A stretch of DNA of 56,290 bases from Streptomyces sp. G-G2 (GCF_030063135.1 NZ_JASISO010000028.1:54963-111252); one strand, 5' to 3'; positions 1 through 9,174 are shown, numbered from the stretch's first letter. Notes: generated by a model from the letters alone, not told the origin. A program made the numbers and translations.

Positions 1-201
1 GTCCTGGCGGACGAGCCGACCGGCCGTCTCGACCGCACCACGGGCCGGCACGTCGTCGACGTCCTGCTGACGGCGGTCGACGAGATCGGCGCCGCCCTGG
101 TGGTGAGCACCCACGACCCGGCCGTCGCGGAACGCCTGCGGACCCACTGGACCATGCGCGACGGCCGACTCCTCCCAGGTCCGGACGGAGGCACCCCGTG
201 A
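1..201 (+). CDS. ABC transporter ATP-binding protein, C-terminal part (truncated by window edge)
   Basis: The frame is open from base 1 and ends at the TGA at 199-201. The visible 66 residues begin with a Walker B/D-loop stretch (VLADEPTGRLD) and contain the H-loop (STHDPA), so this is the end of an ABC nucleotide-binding domain of the MacB/LolD type. Its stop overlaps the GTG of the next gene by four bases (GTGA). With the small membrane protein and FtsX-like permease downstream it should form an exporter or lipoprotein-handling complex at the cytoplasmic membrane. The Walker A region lies outside the window. Substrate unknown. Confidence 0.9.
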   Translation, partial: VLADEPTGRLDRTTGRHVVDVLLTAVDEIGAALVVSTHDPAVAERLRTHWTMRDGRLLPGPDGGTP

Positions 202-509
202 CGACCGGCCGACGGGCCCACCTGGTCCGCCGCGGCCGCGGCGCCCTCACCCTGGCGGCTCTCCTCCTCACCCTTGCCGCCGTGCTCCTCCCCGCCCACC
301 CCCGCCTCTCCCTGGCCGACGAAACGGCCGGCCGCGGCGACCGCACCATCGCCGGGCGCATCGCCGACGTCCTCGGCGACACGGTCTTCGAGGCCGTGAG
401 CGCAGACCCGGCGCCCCCGCACCCCCCGGCCGTCGGCGGGCCTCCCCAGTCCGTCCGGACGGTGAGTGAGACACGTCCGGCCGCCGTCGCCCCAGGAGGC
501 ACACAGTGA
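198..509 (+). CDS. small membrane-anchored or secreted protein of the ABC operon
   Basis: This 103-residue protein has a basic N-terminus (residues 4-14), one hydrophobic helix (about 16-33, ALTLAALLLTLAAVLL) and a Pro/Ala-rich tail that would sit outside the membrane. The GTG start overlaps the upstream ATPase stop by four bases. Its own stop overlaps the start of the permease by four bases. The three genes are therefore translationally coupled and the protein is probably an accessory part of the transporter. No family was recognised and function is unknown. The tight coupling and steady codon use argue that it is real. Confidence 0.7.
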   Translation: MTTGRRAHLVRRGRGALTLAALLLTLAAVLLPAHPRLSLADETAGRGDRTIAGRIADVLGDTVFEAVSADPAPPHPPAVGGPPQSVRTVSETRPAAVAPGGTQ

Positions 510-3172
510 TCACCACCTGGCTGGCCGGCCTGCTCCGGCACCGCGGCGGCAGACTCCTCGTGGCCGCGCTCACCGCCGCACTCGCCGTCGCCCTCATCGC
601 CGCACTGGGCACGTTCCTGACCGCGTCCCGCTCAACGATGACAGCCCGGGCCGGCCGGTCCGTCGCCGTCGACTGGCAGATACAGCTCCAGCCCTCGGCG
701 CAGCCCGCCACCGTGCTCGACACGATCCGCCACACCCCCGGGATCCGCACCGCCCTGCCCGTCACCTACGCCCGCAGCGCCAGCTTCCAGACGACGGCCG
801 CAGGCTCCGTGCAGTCCACCGGAGAGGCCGTGGTCCTCGGCATCCCCGACGGCTACCGCACCGCGTTCCCCGGCGAGATACGGCCGCTGACCGGCGCCCG
901 GGACGGAGTCCTCCTCGCCCAGCAGACCGCCGCCAACCTCCACGCCGCCCCCGGCGACACCGTACGCATCGCACTGCCCGGCACGGCCGGCGCCACCGCC
1001 ACCGTCACGGTCGCGGGAGTCGTCGACCTGCCCCAGGCCGACTCCCTGTTCCAGAAGGTCGGCGCCCCGCCCCAGTCGCAGCCGGCCGCCCCGCCCGACA
1101 ACGTCATGCTGCTGCCCGCGGCCCTGTTCGACTCCCTCACCGCGCGGACCAGGGAACTGGATCCCGCCGCCGTCACCACGCAGGTACACGCGGCCCGCGA
1201 CGCCCGCCTGCCCGCCGACCCCGCCGCCGCGTTCAGCGCCGTGGGCGGCGCCGCCCATCACCTCGAAGCCCGCCTCTCCGGCGCCGTCCAGGTCGGCGAC
1301 AACCTCGGCGCGGCCCTCGACGCCGCACGCCAGGACGCCCTGTACGCCCAGCTCCTCTTCCTGTTCCTCGGCGCACCCGGCGTGGTGCTCGCCACCCTGC
1401 TCACCTCCGCCCTGGCCAGCGTCGGAGCGGACCGCCGCCGCCGGGAACAGGCCCTGCTGCGCACCCGCGGCCTCGGCCGCCGCCGGCTGGCCGCGCTCGC
1501 CGGGGTCGAAGCCGCCGCGATCGGGCTGGGCGGCGGCCTGCTCGGCGTCGCCCTCGCCGCTCTGGCCGGCCGGATAGCCTTCGGCCAGGCATCCTTCGGA
1601 GCCGTCGGCCTCGTCCCCCTGCGCTGGTCCCTGATCGCACTGGCTCTCGGCGCGGCCGTCGCAGCCGTATCCGTCCTGCTGCCCGCCGTACGCGACCAGC
1701 GCACGACAACCGTCACCGCCGCGCGCCGCAGTGCTCCGACGACCGGCACCCCGCTGTGGCAGCGCACCGGACTCGACTTCATCCTGCTCGCGCTCTCCTA
1801 CCTCGTCTTCCGGGCCTCGGCCGGCAACCAGTACGCCCTGGTCCTCGCCCCCGAAGGCGTGGCGAGCATCTCGGTGTCCTACTGGGCCTTCCTCGGCCCC
1901 GCCCTGCTCTGGCTGGGCTCCGCGCTGCTCCTGTGGCGGCTGACGACCTACGCACTGGCCCACGGCCGCCGACCCCTCACGTTCCTGGTCCGCCCGCTGA
2001 CCGGCACGCTCGCCGCGGCGACGGCCTCCGGCATGGCCCGCCAGCGCCGCATCCTGGCCCGCTCCGTCGTCCTGCTCGCCCTCGCCGTGTCCTTCGCGCT
2101 CTCCACCGCGGCCTTCAACACCACCTACCGCCACCAGGCGGAGGTGGACGCGCAGCTCACCAACGGCGCCGACGTCACGGTCACCCAGCCGCCCGGCGCC
2201 GCGGGCGGCCCCGCCGCCGGGCGGGCCCTGGCAGCCGTCCCGGGCGTCCGCCGCGTGGAACCCCTCCAGCACCGCTTCGCCTACGTCGGGTCCGACCTCC
2301 AGGACCTGTACGGCGTCAACCCCGCCACCATCACCTCCGCGACCGCTCTCCAGGACACCTACTTCGCGGGCGGCAGCGCCCGCAGCCTGCTCGCCAAGCT
2401 CGCATCCCGCCCCGACTCGGTCCTGGTCAGCGAGGAGACGGTGAAGGACTTCCAGCTGGCCCCGGGCGACCGGCTCAACCTGCGCCTCCAGGACGAACGG
2501 ACCAAGCAACTGCGCACCGTCGCCTTCCACTACGCGGGCGTCGTCAAGGAGTTCCCCACCGCGCCCAAGGACAGCTTCTTCGTGGCCAACGCCGACTACG
2601 TCGCCCGTCAGAGCGGCAGCGACGCCGTGGGCGCGTTCCTCGTCGACACCGGCGGCGCACACCAGCGGGCCGTCGCCGCACGGCTGCGCGAGCGGCTCGG
2701 TGCCACGGCGACGGTCACCGACCTCACCCAGACCCGCTCCGCCGTCGGATCCAGCCTCACCTCGGTGGACCTCGCCGGACTGACCTGGATCGAACTCGCC
2801 TTCGCCGTGGCCCTGGCGGCCGGCGCCGGAGGAGCGGTACTCGCCCTGGGCCTGACCGAGCGCCGCCGGACCTTCGCCGTGGCCACCGTGCTCGGCGCCA
2901 CTCGCGGACAGCTGCGGGGCATGGTCCTCGCCGAGGCCGCCACCGTCGCGCTCGGCGGCCTGACCGGCGGCGCCGTCCTCGGCTGGGCGCTCGCGCACAT
3001 GCTCGTCAAGGTCCTCACCGGAGTCTTCGACCCCCCACCGTCCACCCTGTCCCTCCCCTGGCCCTACCTGGGCCTGACCCTCCTCACGACGCTCGCCGCC
3101 CTCACCGCCGCCGCCCTGCACGGCGCCCGCCGTTCCGGCCGCCCCGCCGTCGAAGAACTCCGCGAGCCGTAA
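506..3172 (+). CDS. FtsX-family ABC transporter permease
   Basis: The 888-residue protein has an N-terminal membrane helix (about 15-38), a large extracytoplasmic region, and a block of three helices near residues 285-400 starting FLFLGAPGVVLATLL. A second half repeats this arrangement, with a helix near 520-540, a second periplasmic-type domain and a final three-helix block near 755-875. This duplicated FtsX layout is typical of Gram-positive macrolide-export-like or antimicrobial-peptide-responsive permeases of 800-900 residues. The GTG start overlaps the preceding stop by four bases. The response regulator 20 bases downstream suggests a peptide- or envelope-stress-responsive module. Substrate cannot be told from sequence. 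Confidence 0.88.
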   Translation: MITTWLAGLLRHRGGRLLVAALTAALAVALIAALGTFLTASRSTMTARAGRSVAVDWQIQLQPSAQPATVLDTIRHTPGIRTALPVTYARSASFQTTAAGSVQSTGEAVVLGIPDGYRTAFPGEIRPLTGARDGVLLAQQTAANLHAAPGDTVRIALPGTAGATATVTVAGVVDLPQADSLFQKVGAPPQSQPAAPPDNVMLLPAALFDSLTARTRELDPAAVTTQVHAARDARLPADPAAAFSAVGGAAHHLEARLSGAVQVGDNLGAALDAARQDALYAQLLFLFLGAPGVVLATLLTSALASVGADRRRREQALLRTRGLGRRRLAALAGVEAAAIGLGGGLLGVALAALAGRIAFGQASFGAVGLVPLRWSLIALALGAAVAAVSVLLPAVRDQRTTTVTAARRSAPTTGTPLWQRTGLDFILLALSYLVFRASAGNQYALVLAPEGVASISVSYWAFLGPALLWLGSALLLWRLTTYALAHGRRPLTFLVRPLTGTLAAATASGMARQRRILARSVVLLALAVSFALSTAAFNTTYRHQAEVDAQLTNGADVTVTQPPGAAGGPAAGRALAAVPGVRRVEPLQHRFAYVGSDLQDLYGVNPATITSATALQDTYFAGGSARSLLAKLASRPDSVLVSEETVKDFQLAPGDRLNLRLQDERTKQLRTVAFHYAGVVKEFPTAPKDSFFVANADYVARQSGSDAVGAFLVDTGGAHQRAVAARLRERLGATATVTDLTQTRSAVGSSLTSVDLAGLTWIELAFAVALAAGAGGAVLALGLTERRRTFAVATVLGATRGQLRGMVLAEAATVALGGLTGGAVLGWALAHMLVKVLTGVFDPPPSTLSLPWPYLGLTLLTTLAALTAAALHGARRSGRPAVEELREP

Positions 3173-3192
3173 CCAGCCCCTAACCTCGACCT

Positions 3193-3933
3193 ATGAGCAC
3201 CAGCACCGCCGGGCACCCGCCCACCGCCCTGGTCATCGAGGACGACGACACCATCGGCCACCACCTGGAAAGCGGGCTGCGCGCCAACGGCTACACCAGC
3301 ACCTGGTGCCGCACCGGCTCCGCGGGCCTGACGGCCGCCCGCCACAACCCGCCCGACGTGGTACTCCTCGACCTGGGCCTGCCCGACCTCGACGGGATCG
3401 ATCTGGCCCGTCGCCTGCGCGAGCACCTCCCGGACCGCCTCATCGTGATCCTCACCGCCCGCAGCGACGAGATCGACGTGATCGCCGGTTTGGACGCGGG
3501 CGCCGACGACTACCTCGTCAAGCCCTTCACCATGACCGTTCTGCTCGCCCGGCTCCGCGCCCACCTGCGCCGCAGGCCGCTGCCCGAGGCGTCGCACGAG
3601 AACGAGCCGATCCGGCTGGGCGACCTCACCGTCGACACGGCGGCCCGGCGCGTGCTGGTCGCCGGTGAGGACGTTCCCCTCCGGACCAAGGAGTTCGAAC
3701 TCCTCGCCGAACTCGCCCGGCAGCAGGGGAGCGCCGTCTCCCGGGAGACGCTGATGGCGCGGGTGTGGGACGAGAACTGGTTCGGCCCGACCAAAACCCT
3801 CGACGTCACCATGGCCTCCCTCCGCCGCCGCCTCCACACGGCCGAAGCCGCAGGAGCCCACACCGTCAGGCTGCCCCGGATCACCACGCTCCGCGGCCAC
3901 GGCTACCGCTTGGAACCACCGCCTCCCACCTGA
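3193..3933 (+). CDS. OmpR/PhoB-family two-component response regulator
   Basis: The 246-residue protein has an N-terminal receiver domain with acidic residues near 16-19, the phospho-acceptor Asp60 in VVLLDLGLPD and the conserved Lys110 in YLVKPF. A C-terminal winged-helix domain (about 150-240) contains the RTKEFELL and RGHGYRL motifs. It starts 20 bases after the permease. No histidine kinase gene follows before the alcohol dehydrogenase, so the partner is either upstream of the window or elsewhere. It probably controls the ABC operon. Confidence 0.93.
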   Translation: MSTSTAGHPPTALVIEDDDTIGHHLESGLRANGYTSTWCRTGSAGLTAARHNPPDVVLLDLGLPDLDGIDLARRLREHLPDRLIVILTARSDEIDVIAGLDAGADDYLVKPFTMTVLLARLRAHLRRRPLPEASHENEPIRLGDLTVDTAARRVLVAGEDVPLRTKEFELLAELARQQGSAVSRETLMARVWDENWFGPTKTLDVTMASLRRRLHTAEAAGAHTVRLPRITTLRGHGYRLEPPPPT

Positions 3934-4183
3934 CTACCGGGGCGCGCGGCACAGGGCAGTGAAGGCGTCGTCTCCCTCGCCCGGAAGCGGACGCCGTGGG
4001 CGGCCCGGTGGGCGGTGCGCGGCGGGGACCGCTGGCCTCACCACGCCGCTGCTTCACCATGGCGTCGGCCGTCCAGCCCAGCTGAGGTGTGCGGAGCGGT
4101 GCGGGTCCCCCTTCGCTGGGGGAACGATCCTCTCCACCCCGTCTGTCGGCCGGTCCAGCAGGGGCCTCTCAGACCCTGGTAGG

Positions 4184-4197
4184 GGACCGTCCGGCCC
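4184..4197. promoter_or_regulatory. DevR/OsdR-like dyad upstream of the alcohol dehydrogenase
   Basis: GGACCG-TC-CGGCCC lies about 76 bases before the ATG at 4273. The arms are an imperfect inverted repeat (one T-to-C change) and match dyads near 9200, 12325 and 18317. The functional assignment is inferred from recurrence and from the nearby DevR-like regulator. Confidence 0.55.
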
Positions 4198-4228
4198 ATG
4201 CGCGTCGGCCGCCGGCCGGTACAGCCTG

Positions 4229-4260
4229 GCTGTGACCCCACTGAGCTGTGACCCCACTGA
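4229..4260 (+). repeat. 16-bp perfect tandem duplication just before the adh ribosome binding site
   Basis: GCTGTGACCCCACTGA occurs at 4229-4244 and again at 4245-4260. The strong ribosome binding site GAGGAGGA follows at 4261-4268. The duplication lies in the 5' leader and may only alter leader length. The rest of the 339-base gap 3934-4272 holds the dyad at 4184 and no recognisable gene. Confidence 0.8.
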
Positions 4261-4272
4261 GAGGAGGACGTC

Positions 4273-5349
4273 ATGAAGGCACTCGTCTTCCACGGCCCGG
4301 GACAGATCTCCTGGGAGGACGTTCCCGACCCGGGCATCAAGGACGCCGCGGACACGATCGTTCGTGTGGACGCCGTCACCATCTGCGGCACCGACCTGCA
4401 CATCGTCAAGGGCGACGTACCCGAGGTGGAGCCCGGCCGCGTGCTGGGCCACGAGGCGGTCGGCACCGTCGTCGAGACCGGTCGCGACGTCCAGACCGTC
4501 CGGCCCGGCGACCGGGTGCTGATCTCCTGCGTCTCCTCCTGCGGCCGCTGCCGGTTCTGCCGCGAAGGCCGCTACGGCCAGTGCCGCGGAGGCGGTGGCT
4601 GGGCCCTGGGCCACACCATCGACGGCACCCAGGCCGAGTACGTGCGCGTGCCCTTCGCCGATCTGTCCGTACACCCGCTCCCCAGCGACGTCGACAGCTT
4701 CGACGCGCTGCTGCTCGCCGACATCTTCCCCACCGCGTACGAGGTGGGTGTGCTGAACGGCAATGTACGGCCCGGCGACACGGTCGTCGTGGTGGGCGCG
4801 GGCCCCATCGGTCTGGCCGCCGTCACCACCGCGCAGCTCTACAGTCCCGGCCGGATCATCGCCGTCGACCTCGCGGATTCCCGGCTGGCCGCGGCGCGCT
4901 CGCTGGGCGCGGATGCGACGGTCAACGCGGAGGAGGAGCCTGAACGGCTGGTCGCCGACCTGACCGACGGGCTCGGCGCCGATGTCGTCATGGAGGCGGT
5001 CGGCGTGCCGGAAGCCTTCGAGATGTGCACCCGAATGGTCCGCCCCGGAGGCCACGTCGCCAACATCGGAGTACACGGCAAGCCGGTGACCCTCCATCTG
5101 GAGGACCTGTGGATCAAGGACATCACCCTCACCACCGGTCTGGTGGACACCTACTCGACACCGATGCTGCTGAGGATGATGGCCGCCGGGAGGCTGCCGT
5201 CGTCTTCGCTGATCACCCACCGCTTCGAGCTCTGGCAGATGGAGGAGGCGTACGACGTCTTCTCGCGCGCCGCCGAGACCGGAGCCCTCAAGGTCGCGTT
5301 GGGCGGCCCTCAGCACAACGTCATGACCGTGCAGACCCGGGGGACGTGA
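4273..5349 (+). CDS. zinc-dependent alcohol dehydrogenase (MDR family)
   Basis: This 358-residue enzyme should oxidise an alcohol or reduce an aldehyde with NAD(P). It shows the catalytic zinc site (CGTDLH near residue 38 and GHEAVG near 60), a structural-zinc cysteine cluster (CVSSCGRCRFCREGRYGQC, about 90-108) and the Rossmann motif VVGAGPIG (about 176-183). The start has a strong GAGGAGGA ribosome binding site. Its stop overlaps a GTG used by, or just before, the next gene, so it leads a four-gene operon running to 9174. An alcohol dehydrogenase next to universal stress genes is typical of Streptomyces OsdR-controlled regions and suggests fermentative NADH reoxidation at low oxygen. Confidence 0.93.
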   Translation: MKALVFHGPGQISWEDVPDPGIKDAADTIVRVDAVTICGTDLHIVKGDVPEVEPGRVLGHEAVGTVVETGRDVQTVRPGDRVLISCVSSCGRCRFCREGRYGQCRGGGGWALGHTIDGTQAEYVRVPFADLSVHPLPSDVDSFDALLLADIFPTAYEVGVLNGNVRPGDTVVVVGAGPIGLAAVTTAQLYSPGRIIAVDLADSRLAAARSLGADATVNAEEEPERLVADLTDGLGADVVMEAVGVPEAFEMCTRMVRPGGHVANIGVHGKPVTLHLEDLWIKDITLTTGLVDTYSTPMLLRMMAAGRLPSSSLITHRFELWQMEEAYDVFSRAAETGALKVALGGPQHNVMTVQTRGT

Positions 5350-5354
5350 ACGCC

Positions 5355-6029
5355 ATGCCCAGAACCACACCGAAGCCGATACCGGAAGCACCCGGTCGAA
5401 CGGACCTCGGGCGGCGGATCGCCGCCCGGCGCGCGGAACTCGGACTCACCCGTGAACAGGTGGGCAGCCGCTGCGGGGCGGATGCCTCGTACATCGCCTA
5501 TCTGGAGGAGAAGGCAGCCGCACCCGGCAGCGGCTCGCTGGTCCGCCTCGCCGACGCGCTCGGGACCACGGTCGCCGAGTTGTCCGGTGCGACGACCGCG
5601 TATCCGCCCGGCCGGGGAACGGCCCGGCTGGACTCCGAACTGATCTCCCTGGACGAGGCGGAGTGCCGTCGGCTCCTGTCGACCCATGGCATCGGCAGGG
5701 TCGGGATCTTCACCCCCGAAGGTCCCGCGATCTTCCCGGTCAACTACGTCGTGGCGGGCGCCGAGATCGCGTTCCGGACCACTGGCGACGCGCTGCTCGC
5801 CCGGGCCGCCGGCACCGAGGTCGCCTTCGAGGTCGACCACATCGACGATGCGATGAGACAGGGCTGGAGTGTCCTCGCGGTCGGCGAGGTCTCCGGGGTC
5901 ACGGACGGCGACGACATTCAGCGGCTCAACACCGTGGCGCGTTCACTCCCCTGGGCGGGAGGCCACCGCACCCACTGGATGTCGGTCGCCCCCACCAGGA
6001 TCACCGGCCGCCGCGTGGTGCATCAGTGA
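5355..6029 (+). CDS. XRE helix-turn-helix fused to pyridoxamine 5'-phosphate oxidase-like domain
   Basis: From ATG 5355 the protein has 224 residues. GTG 5346, which overlaps the adh stop, is an alternative start three codons earlier. Residues of about 12-75 form an XRE-type helix-turn-helix (GRRIAARRAELGLTREQ to ALGTTVAEL). Residues of about 95-220 form a PNPOx-like split barrel (CRRLLSTHGIGRVGIF, VNYVV). Such fusions are common in actinobacterial hypoxia regions. The barrel domain probably binds a flavin or F420, so the protein may be a redox-sensing repressor or a reductase. The next gene overlaps its stop. Confidence 0.85.
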   Translation: MPRTTPKPIPEAPGRTDLGRRIAARRAELGLTREQVGSRCGADASYIAYLEEKAAAPGSGSLVRLADALGTTVAELSGATTAYPPGRGTARLDSELISLDEAECRRLLSTHGIGRVGIFTPEGPAIFPVNYVVAGAEIAFRTTGDALLARAAGTEVAFEVDHIDDAMRQGWSVLAVGEVSGVTDGDDIQRLNTVARSLPWAGGHRTHWMSVAPTRITGRRVVHQ

Positions 6030-6778
6030 ACGTACTGCGTGCCGTCGTGTTCGACACCGACGGGGTGCTGCTCGACTCGGCGGTGCTGCACGCGGCTGCC
6101 TGGAAGGCCGCTTTCGACAGTTGCCTGGGCGCGTGGGCGTCCGGCGTCGAGAGGCAGCGGCCTTTCGACGCCGACGACGAGTACCGGGAGCTGGTGGACG
6201 GCAAGCCCCGCTACGACGGCGCACTCGCCTTCCTGACCGCGCGCGGGATCGACCTGCCGACGGGCGCGCCCGATGACGACCCGGGCTGCGGCACGGTGTG
6301 GGCGGTCGCTGCCAGGAAGGAGCAGATCTTCACCGGGATGCTCGGTACCCGCGGCGTCGCCGCTTTCGTGGACGCCCGCCCCGCCCTGACGACGCTACGG
6401 GAGCGGAACATACGGTGTGCGGCGGTGTCCGCCTCCCGTCATGCGAGGCCCCTGCTGGAAGCCGCCGGCCTCACCGGCCTCTTCGACGTCATGGTGGACG
6501 GCGAGGACGCACGGCGGCTCGCCCTGGTCGGCAAGCCCGACCCCGCGCTCTTCCTCGAAGCGGCCGCGCGACTGGGCGCCCTTCCGGCAGGCGCGGCCGT
6601 CGTGGAGGACGCGATCGCCGGAGTCGAGGCGGGGCGCCGTGGTCACTTCGGCCTGGTCATCGGTATCGACCGGTCGCACCGCGGCGACACGGCGGGCGCC
6701 TTGCTGGCACGCGGTGCGAATGTCGTACTGCCCGACCTCGCCGACCTGCCCGCCACACTGAGCGGGCACCGGCCATGA
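6026..6778 (+). CDS. HAD-family hydrolase, beta-phosphoglucomutase-like
   Basis: The GTG start at 6026 overlaps the previous stop by four bases, giving 250 residues. The catalytic DxD (VFDTDGVLLDS, about residues 8-18) is followed by a cap domain. Motif II-like VSASRHA, the Lys of GKPDPALFLEAA and the acidic VVEDAIAGVEAGRRG complete a HAD fold of the PGM subfamily. It sits directly before a GH65 phosphorylase, and such pairs interconvert beta-glucose 1-phosphate and glucose 6-phosphate. Beta-phosphoglucomutase is therefore the best guess, with a trehalose-6-phosphatase-like phosphatase as the alternative. Confidence 0.85.
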   Translation: MNVLRAVVFDTDGVLLDSAVLHAAAWKAAFDSCLGAWASGVERQRPFDADDEYRELVDGKPRYDGALAFLTARGIDLPTGAPDDDPGCGTVWAVAARKEQIFTGMLGTRGVAAFVDARPALTTLRERNIRCAAVSASRHARPLLEAAGLTGLFDVMVDGEDARRLALVGKPDPALFLEAAARLGALPAGAAVVEDAIAGVEAGRRGHFGLVIGIDRSHRGDTAGALLARGANVVLPDLADLPATLSGHRP

Positions 6779-9174
6779 CCGCCCCGTGGACATGGGAGTT
6801 CGGCGGCTACGACCCGAAGAAGGAACGGGTTGTCGAAGCCCTCTGCACACTCGGCAACGGGCGTTTCGCCACCCGGGGATCAGCCCCCGAGACCGTGGCC
6901 GACACCCTCCACTACCCCGGGACCTACCTGGCCGGCTGCTACAACCGACTCGTTTCGAACGTGCGAGGCCTGCAGATCGTCAACGAGGACATGGTCAACC
7001 TGCCCAACTGGACGGCGTTGCGCTACCGCTGTCTCCCGGAAGGCGGCCCCCCGGGCGACTGGCTGACGCCCGACGACCCCAGTCTGCGCCACTGCAAGGT
7101 CATCCTCGACCTGCGCGGCGGCACCCTCACGCGCCGCATGCTCTTCCAGGACGCCCAGGGCTGCCGGCTGGGTGTCACACACACCAGACTCGTTCACATG
7201 GGCGACCCGTACCTGGCCGCTCAGCGCACGGCGTTCCGAGCGTACGGCTGGAGCGGGTCGATAGAGGCCGAGTCCGCGCTCGACGGCGACATCGCCAATG
7301 CCGGCGTCGAGCGCTACCGCGATCTGGCGGGCAGCCATCTCACCGACCACCGAGCCGGCGTGGAGCCGGAAGGTGTGGCATGGCTGAGCTGTACGACGTC
7401 GTCGTCCCGGACCCGGATCGGACTCGCGGTACGCACGACCTCGCTCCCTCCCGTCCCCGTCGCGACATCCTGCACCGGCAGCGCCGCCGTTCTGGCGTTC
7501 GCGCTGCCGATCTCACGGGGGCAGCCCGCCGTCCTCGTGAAGACCGCCGCCCTGCACACCACGCTCGACCGCCCCACCGGCGACCCGCTCGGCCGCGCTG
7601 TCGAGAGCGCGACCCGCGCCCCGGACTTCCCGTCGTTGCTGCTCTCGCATCAGACCACCTGGAAACGGCTCTGGAGCGAGGGAGAATTGAGTGTCCCCGG
7701 GGAGCCGGGCCGCATCGTGCGCCTGCACGCATTCCATGTCCTGCAGACGCTCTCCCGGCACACCGCGGAGCTCGACGCGGGTGTGCCGGCCCGGGGACTG
7801 CACGGGGAGGCGTACCGGGGGCATGTCTTCTGGGACGAGCTGTTCGTCATGCCCTATGTCACCCTGCACTTCCCAGAGGTGGCCCGGGCTCTGCTCATGT
7901 ACCGCCACCGGCGCCTCCCGGCCGCCCGGGCGGCAGCCCTCCAGGTCGGCGGCCGGGGAGCGATGTTCCCCTGGCAGAGCGGCAGTTCGGGCCGGGAAGA
8001 GACGCAGTCCCTGCACCTCAATCCCCGCTCGGGACGCTGGCTGTCCGACCACTCCCGTCTCCAGCGGCACGTCGGATCCGCGATCGCGCTGAATGTCTGG
8101 CGATACGGGCAGACCACCGGGGACACCGGATTCATGCACGGCCCGGGAGCAGAACTTCTGCTGGAGATCGCAGGCTACTGGGCGGACACCGCCGCTTTCG
8201 ACCAGGCCTCCGGGCGCTATCACATCCGTGGCGTGCTGGGACCGGACGAGTACCACGACGCCTATCCCGACTCGGCGGTCCCCGGCATCGACGACAACGC
8301 GTACACCAACGTGACGGCGGCCTGGGTCCTGGCGCGAGGTCTCGAACTGATCGACAACCTCCCGGCCGCCCGGCGCGCGGAACTCCTCGGTCTGCTCGAC
8401 CTCGACCGCGAGGCACTGGACCGCTGGGAGGACTTGTCCCGCCGCCTGTACGTGCCTTTCCACCAGGGTGTCATCAGCCAGTTCGAAGGGTATGGCGGCC
8501 TCGCCGAACTGGACTGGGACGCGTACCGCGCCCGCTACGGCGACATCCGTCGACTCGACCGGATCCTGGAGGGCGAAGGCGACACGGTCAATCGCTACCA
8601 GGCGTCCAAACAGGCCGACACCCTCATGCTCGGTTACCTCTACCGACCCGCCGAACTGCACGCCCTCTTCGCCCGCCTCGGCTACCGGCTCGACGACGAG
8701 ACGTGGCGTTCGACCGTCGCGTACTACCGGAACCGGACAAGCCACGGATCGACACTCAGCAGCCTGGCGCACGGCTGGGTGCTCGCCCACCAGAAGGGCG
8801 AGGAAGCGTGGCCGTACTGCGAGGAAGCCCTGCTCGGTGATGTCACCGACATTCAGGGCGGCACCACCGGCGAAGGCATCCACCTCGGCGCCATGGGCGG
8901 CACCCTCGACCTCGTCGAGCGCGGCGTCGTGGGGCTGGAGGCCTGTGCCGAGGGACTCCGCATCGATCCCGTTCCGCTCGGTGACATACCCCGATCGACC
9001 TTCACCTTCTGCTACCGCGGGCACCGGGGCATCCGAGTCCGCTTCCTCCCGGGCAGACTGGGCATCAGCGTGCCCGCGTCGCCCCACGGCACCGTGCAGC
9101 TGATCCTGCCGCACGAACGAAAGGTGAGTGTGCCTGCGGGAAAGCAGCGGTGGTTCCGCCTGCCTCCGGGCTGA
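6775..9174 (+). CDS. glycoside hydrolase family 65 disaccharide phosphorylase
   Basis: The ATG at 6775 overlaps the HAD stop by four bases, giving 799 residues, normal for GH65. Features are an N-terminal beta-sandwich starting WEFGGYDPKKERVVEALCTLGNGRF, a catalytic (alpha/alpha)6 barrel with FWDELFVMPY (about 360), and the general acid Glu492 in GPDEYHDAY. KQADTLML (about 615) and GTTGEGIHLGAMGG (about 700) are also present. The family phosphorolyses trehalose, maltose or kojibiose. With the upstream mutase-like gene it would feed glucose units into glycolysis at low ATP cost. Which disaccharide is used cannot be told from sequence. Confidence 0.9.
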   Translation: MTAPWTWEFGGYDPKKERVVEALCTLGNGRFATRGSAPETVADTLHYPGTYLAGCYNRLVSNVRGLQIVNEDMVNLPNWTALRYRCLPEGGPPGDWLTPDDPSLRHCKVILDLRGGTLTRRMLFQDAQGCRLGVTHTRLVHMGDPYLAAQRTAFRAYGWSGSIEAESALDGDIANAGVERYRDLAGSHLTDHRAGVEPEGVAWLSCTTSSSRTRIGLAVRTTSLPPVPVATSCTGSAAVLAFALPISRGQPAVLVKTAALHTTLDRPTGDPLGRAVESATRAPDFPSLLLSHQTTWKRLWSEGELSVPGEPGRIVRLHAFHVLQTLSRHTAELDAGVPARGLHGEAYRGHVFWDELFVMPYVTLHFPEVARALLMYRHRRLPAARAAALQVGGRGAMFPWQSGSSGREETQSLHLNPRSGRWLSDHSRLQRHVGSAIALNVWRYGQTTGDTGFMHGPGAELLLEIAGYWADTAAFDQASGRYHIRGVLGPDEYHDAYPDSAVPGIDDNAYTNVTAAWVLARGLELIDNLPAARRAELLGLLDLDREALDRWEDLSRRLYVPFHQGVISQFEGYGGLAELDWDAYRARYGDIRRLDRILEGEGDTVNRYQASKQADTLMLGYLYRPAELHALFARLGYRLDDETWRSTVAYYRNRTSHGSTLSSLAHGWVLAHQKGEEAWPYCEEALLGDVTDIQGGTTGEGIHLGAMGGTLDLVERGVVGLEACAEGLRIDPVPLGDIPRSTFTFCYRGHRGIRVRFLPGRLGISVPASPHGTVQLILPHERKVSVPAGKQRWFRLPPG

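Noticed and set aside
632..3121. Long minus-strand open frame of 829 codons opposite the permease
   Set aside because: It is a G+C-driven shadow of the FtsX-type gene: low-complexity Gly/Glu/Arg/Gln composition, no family motifs and no ribosome binding site.
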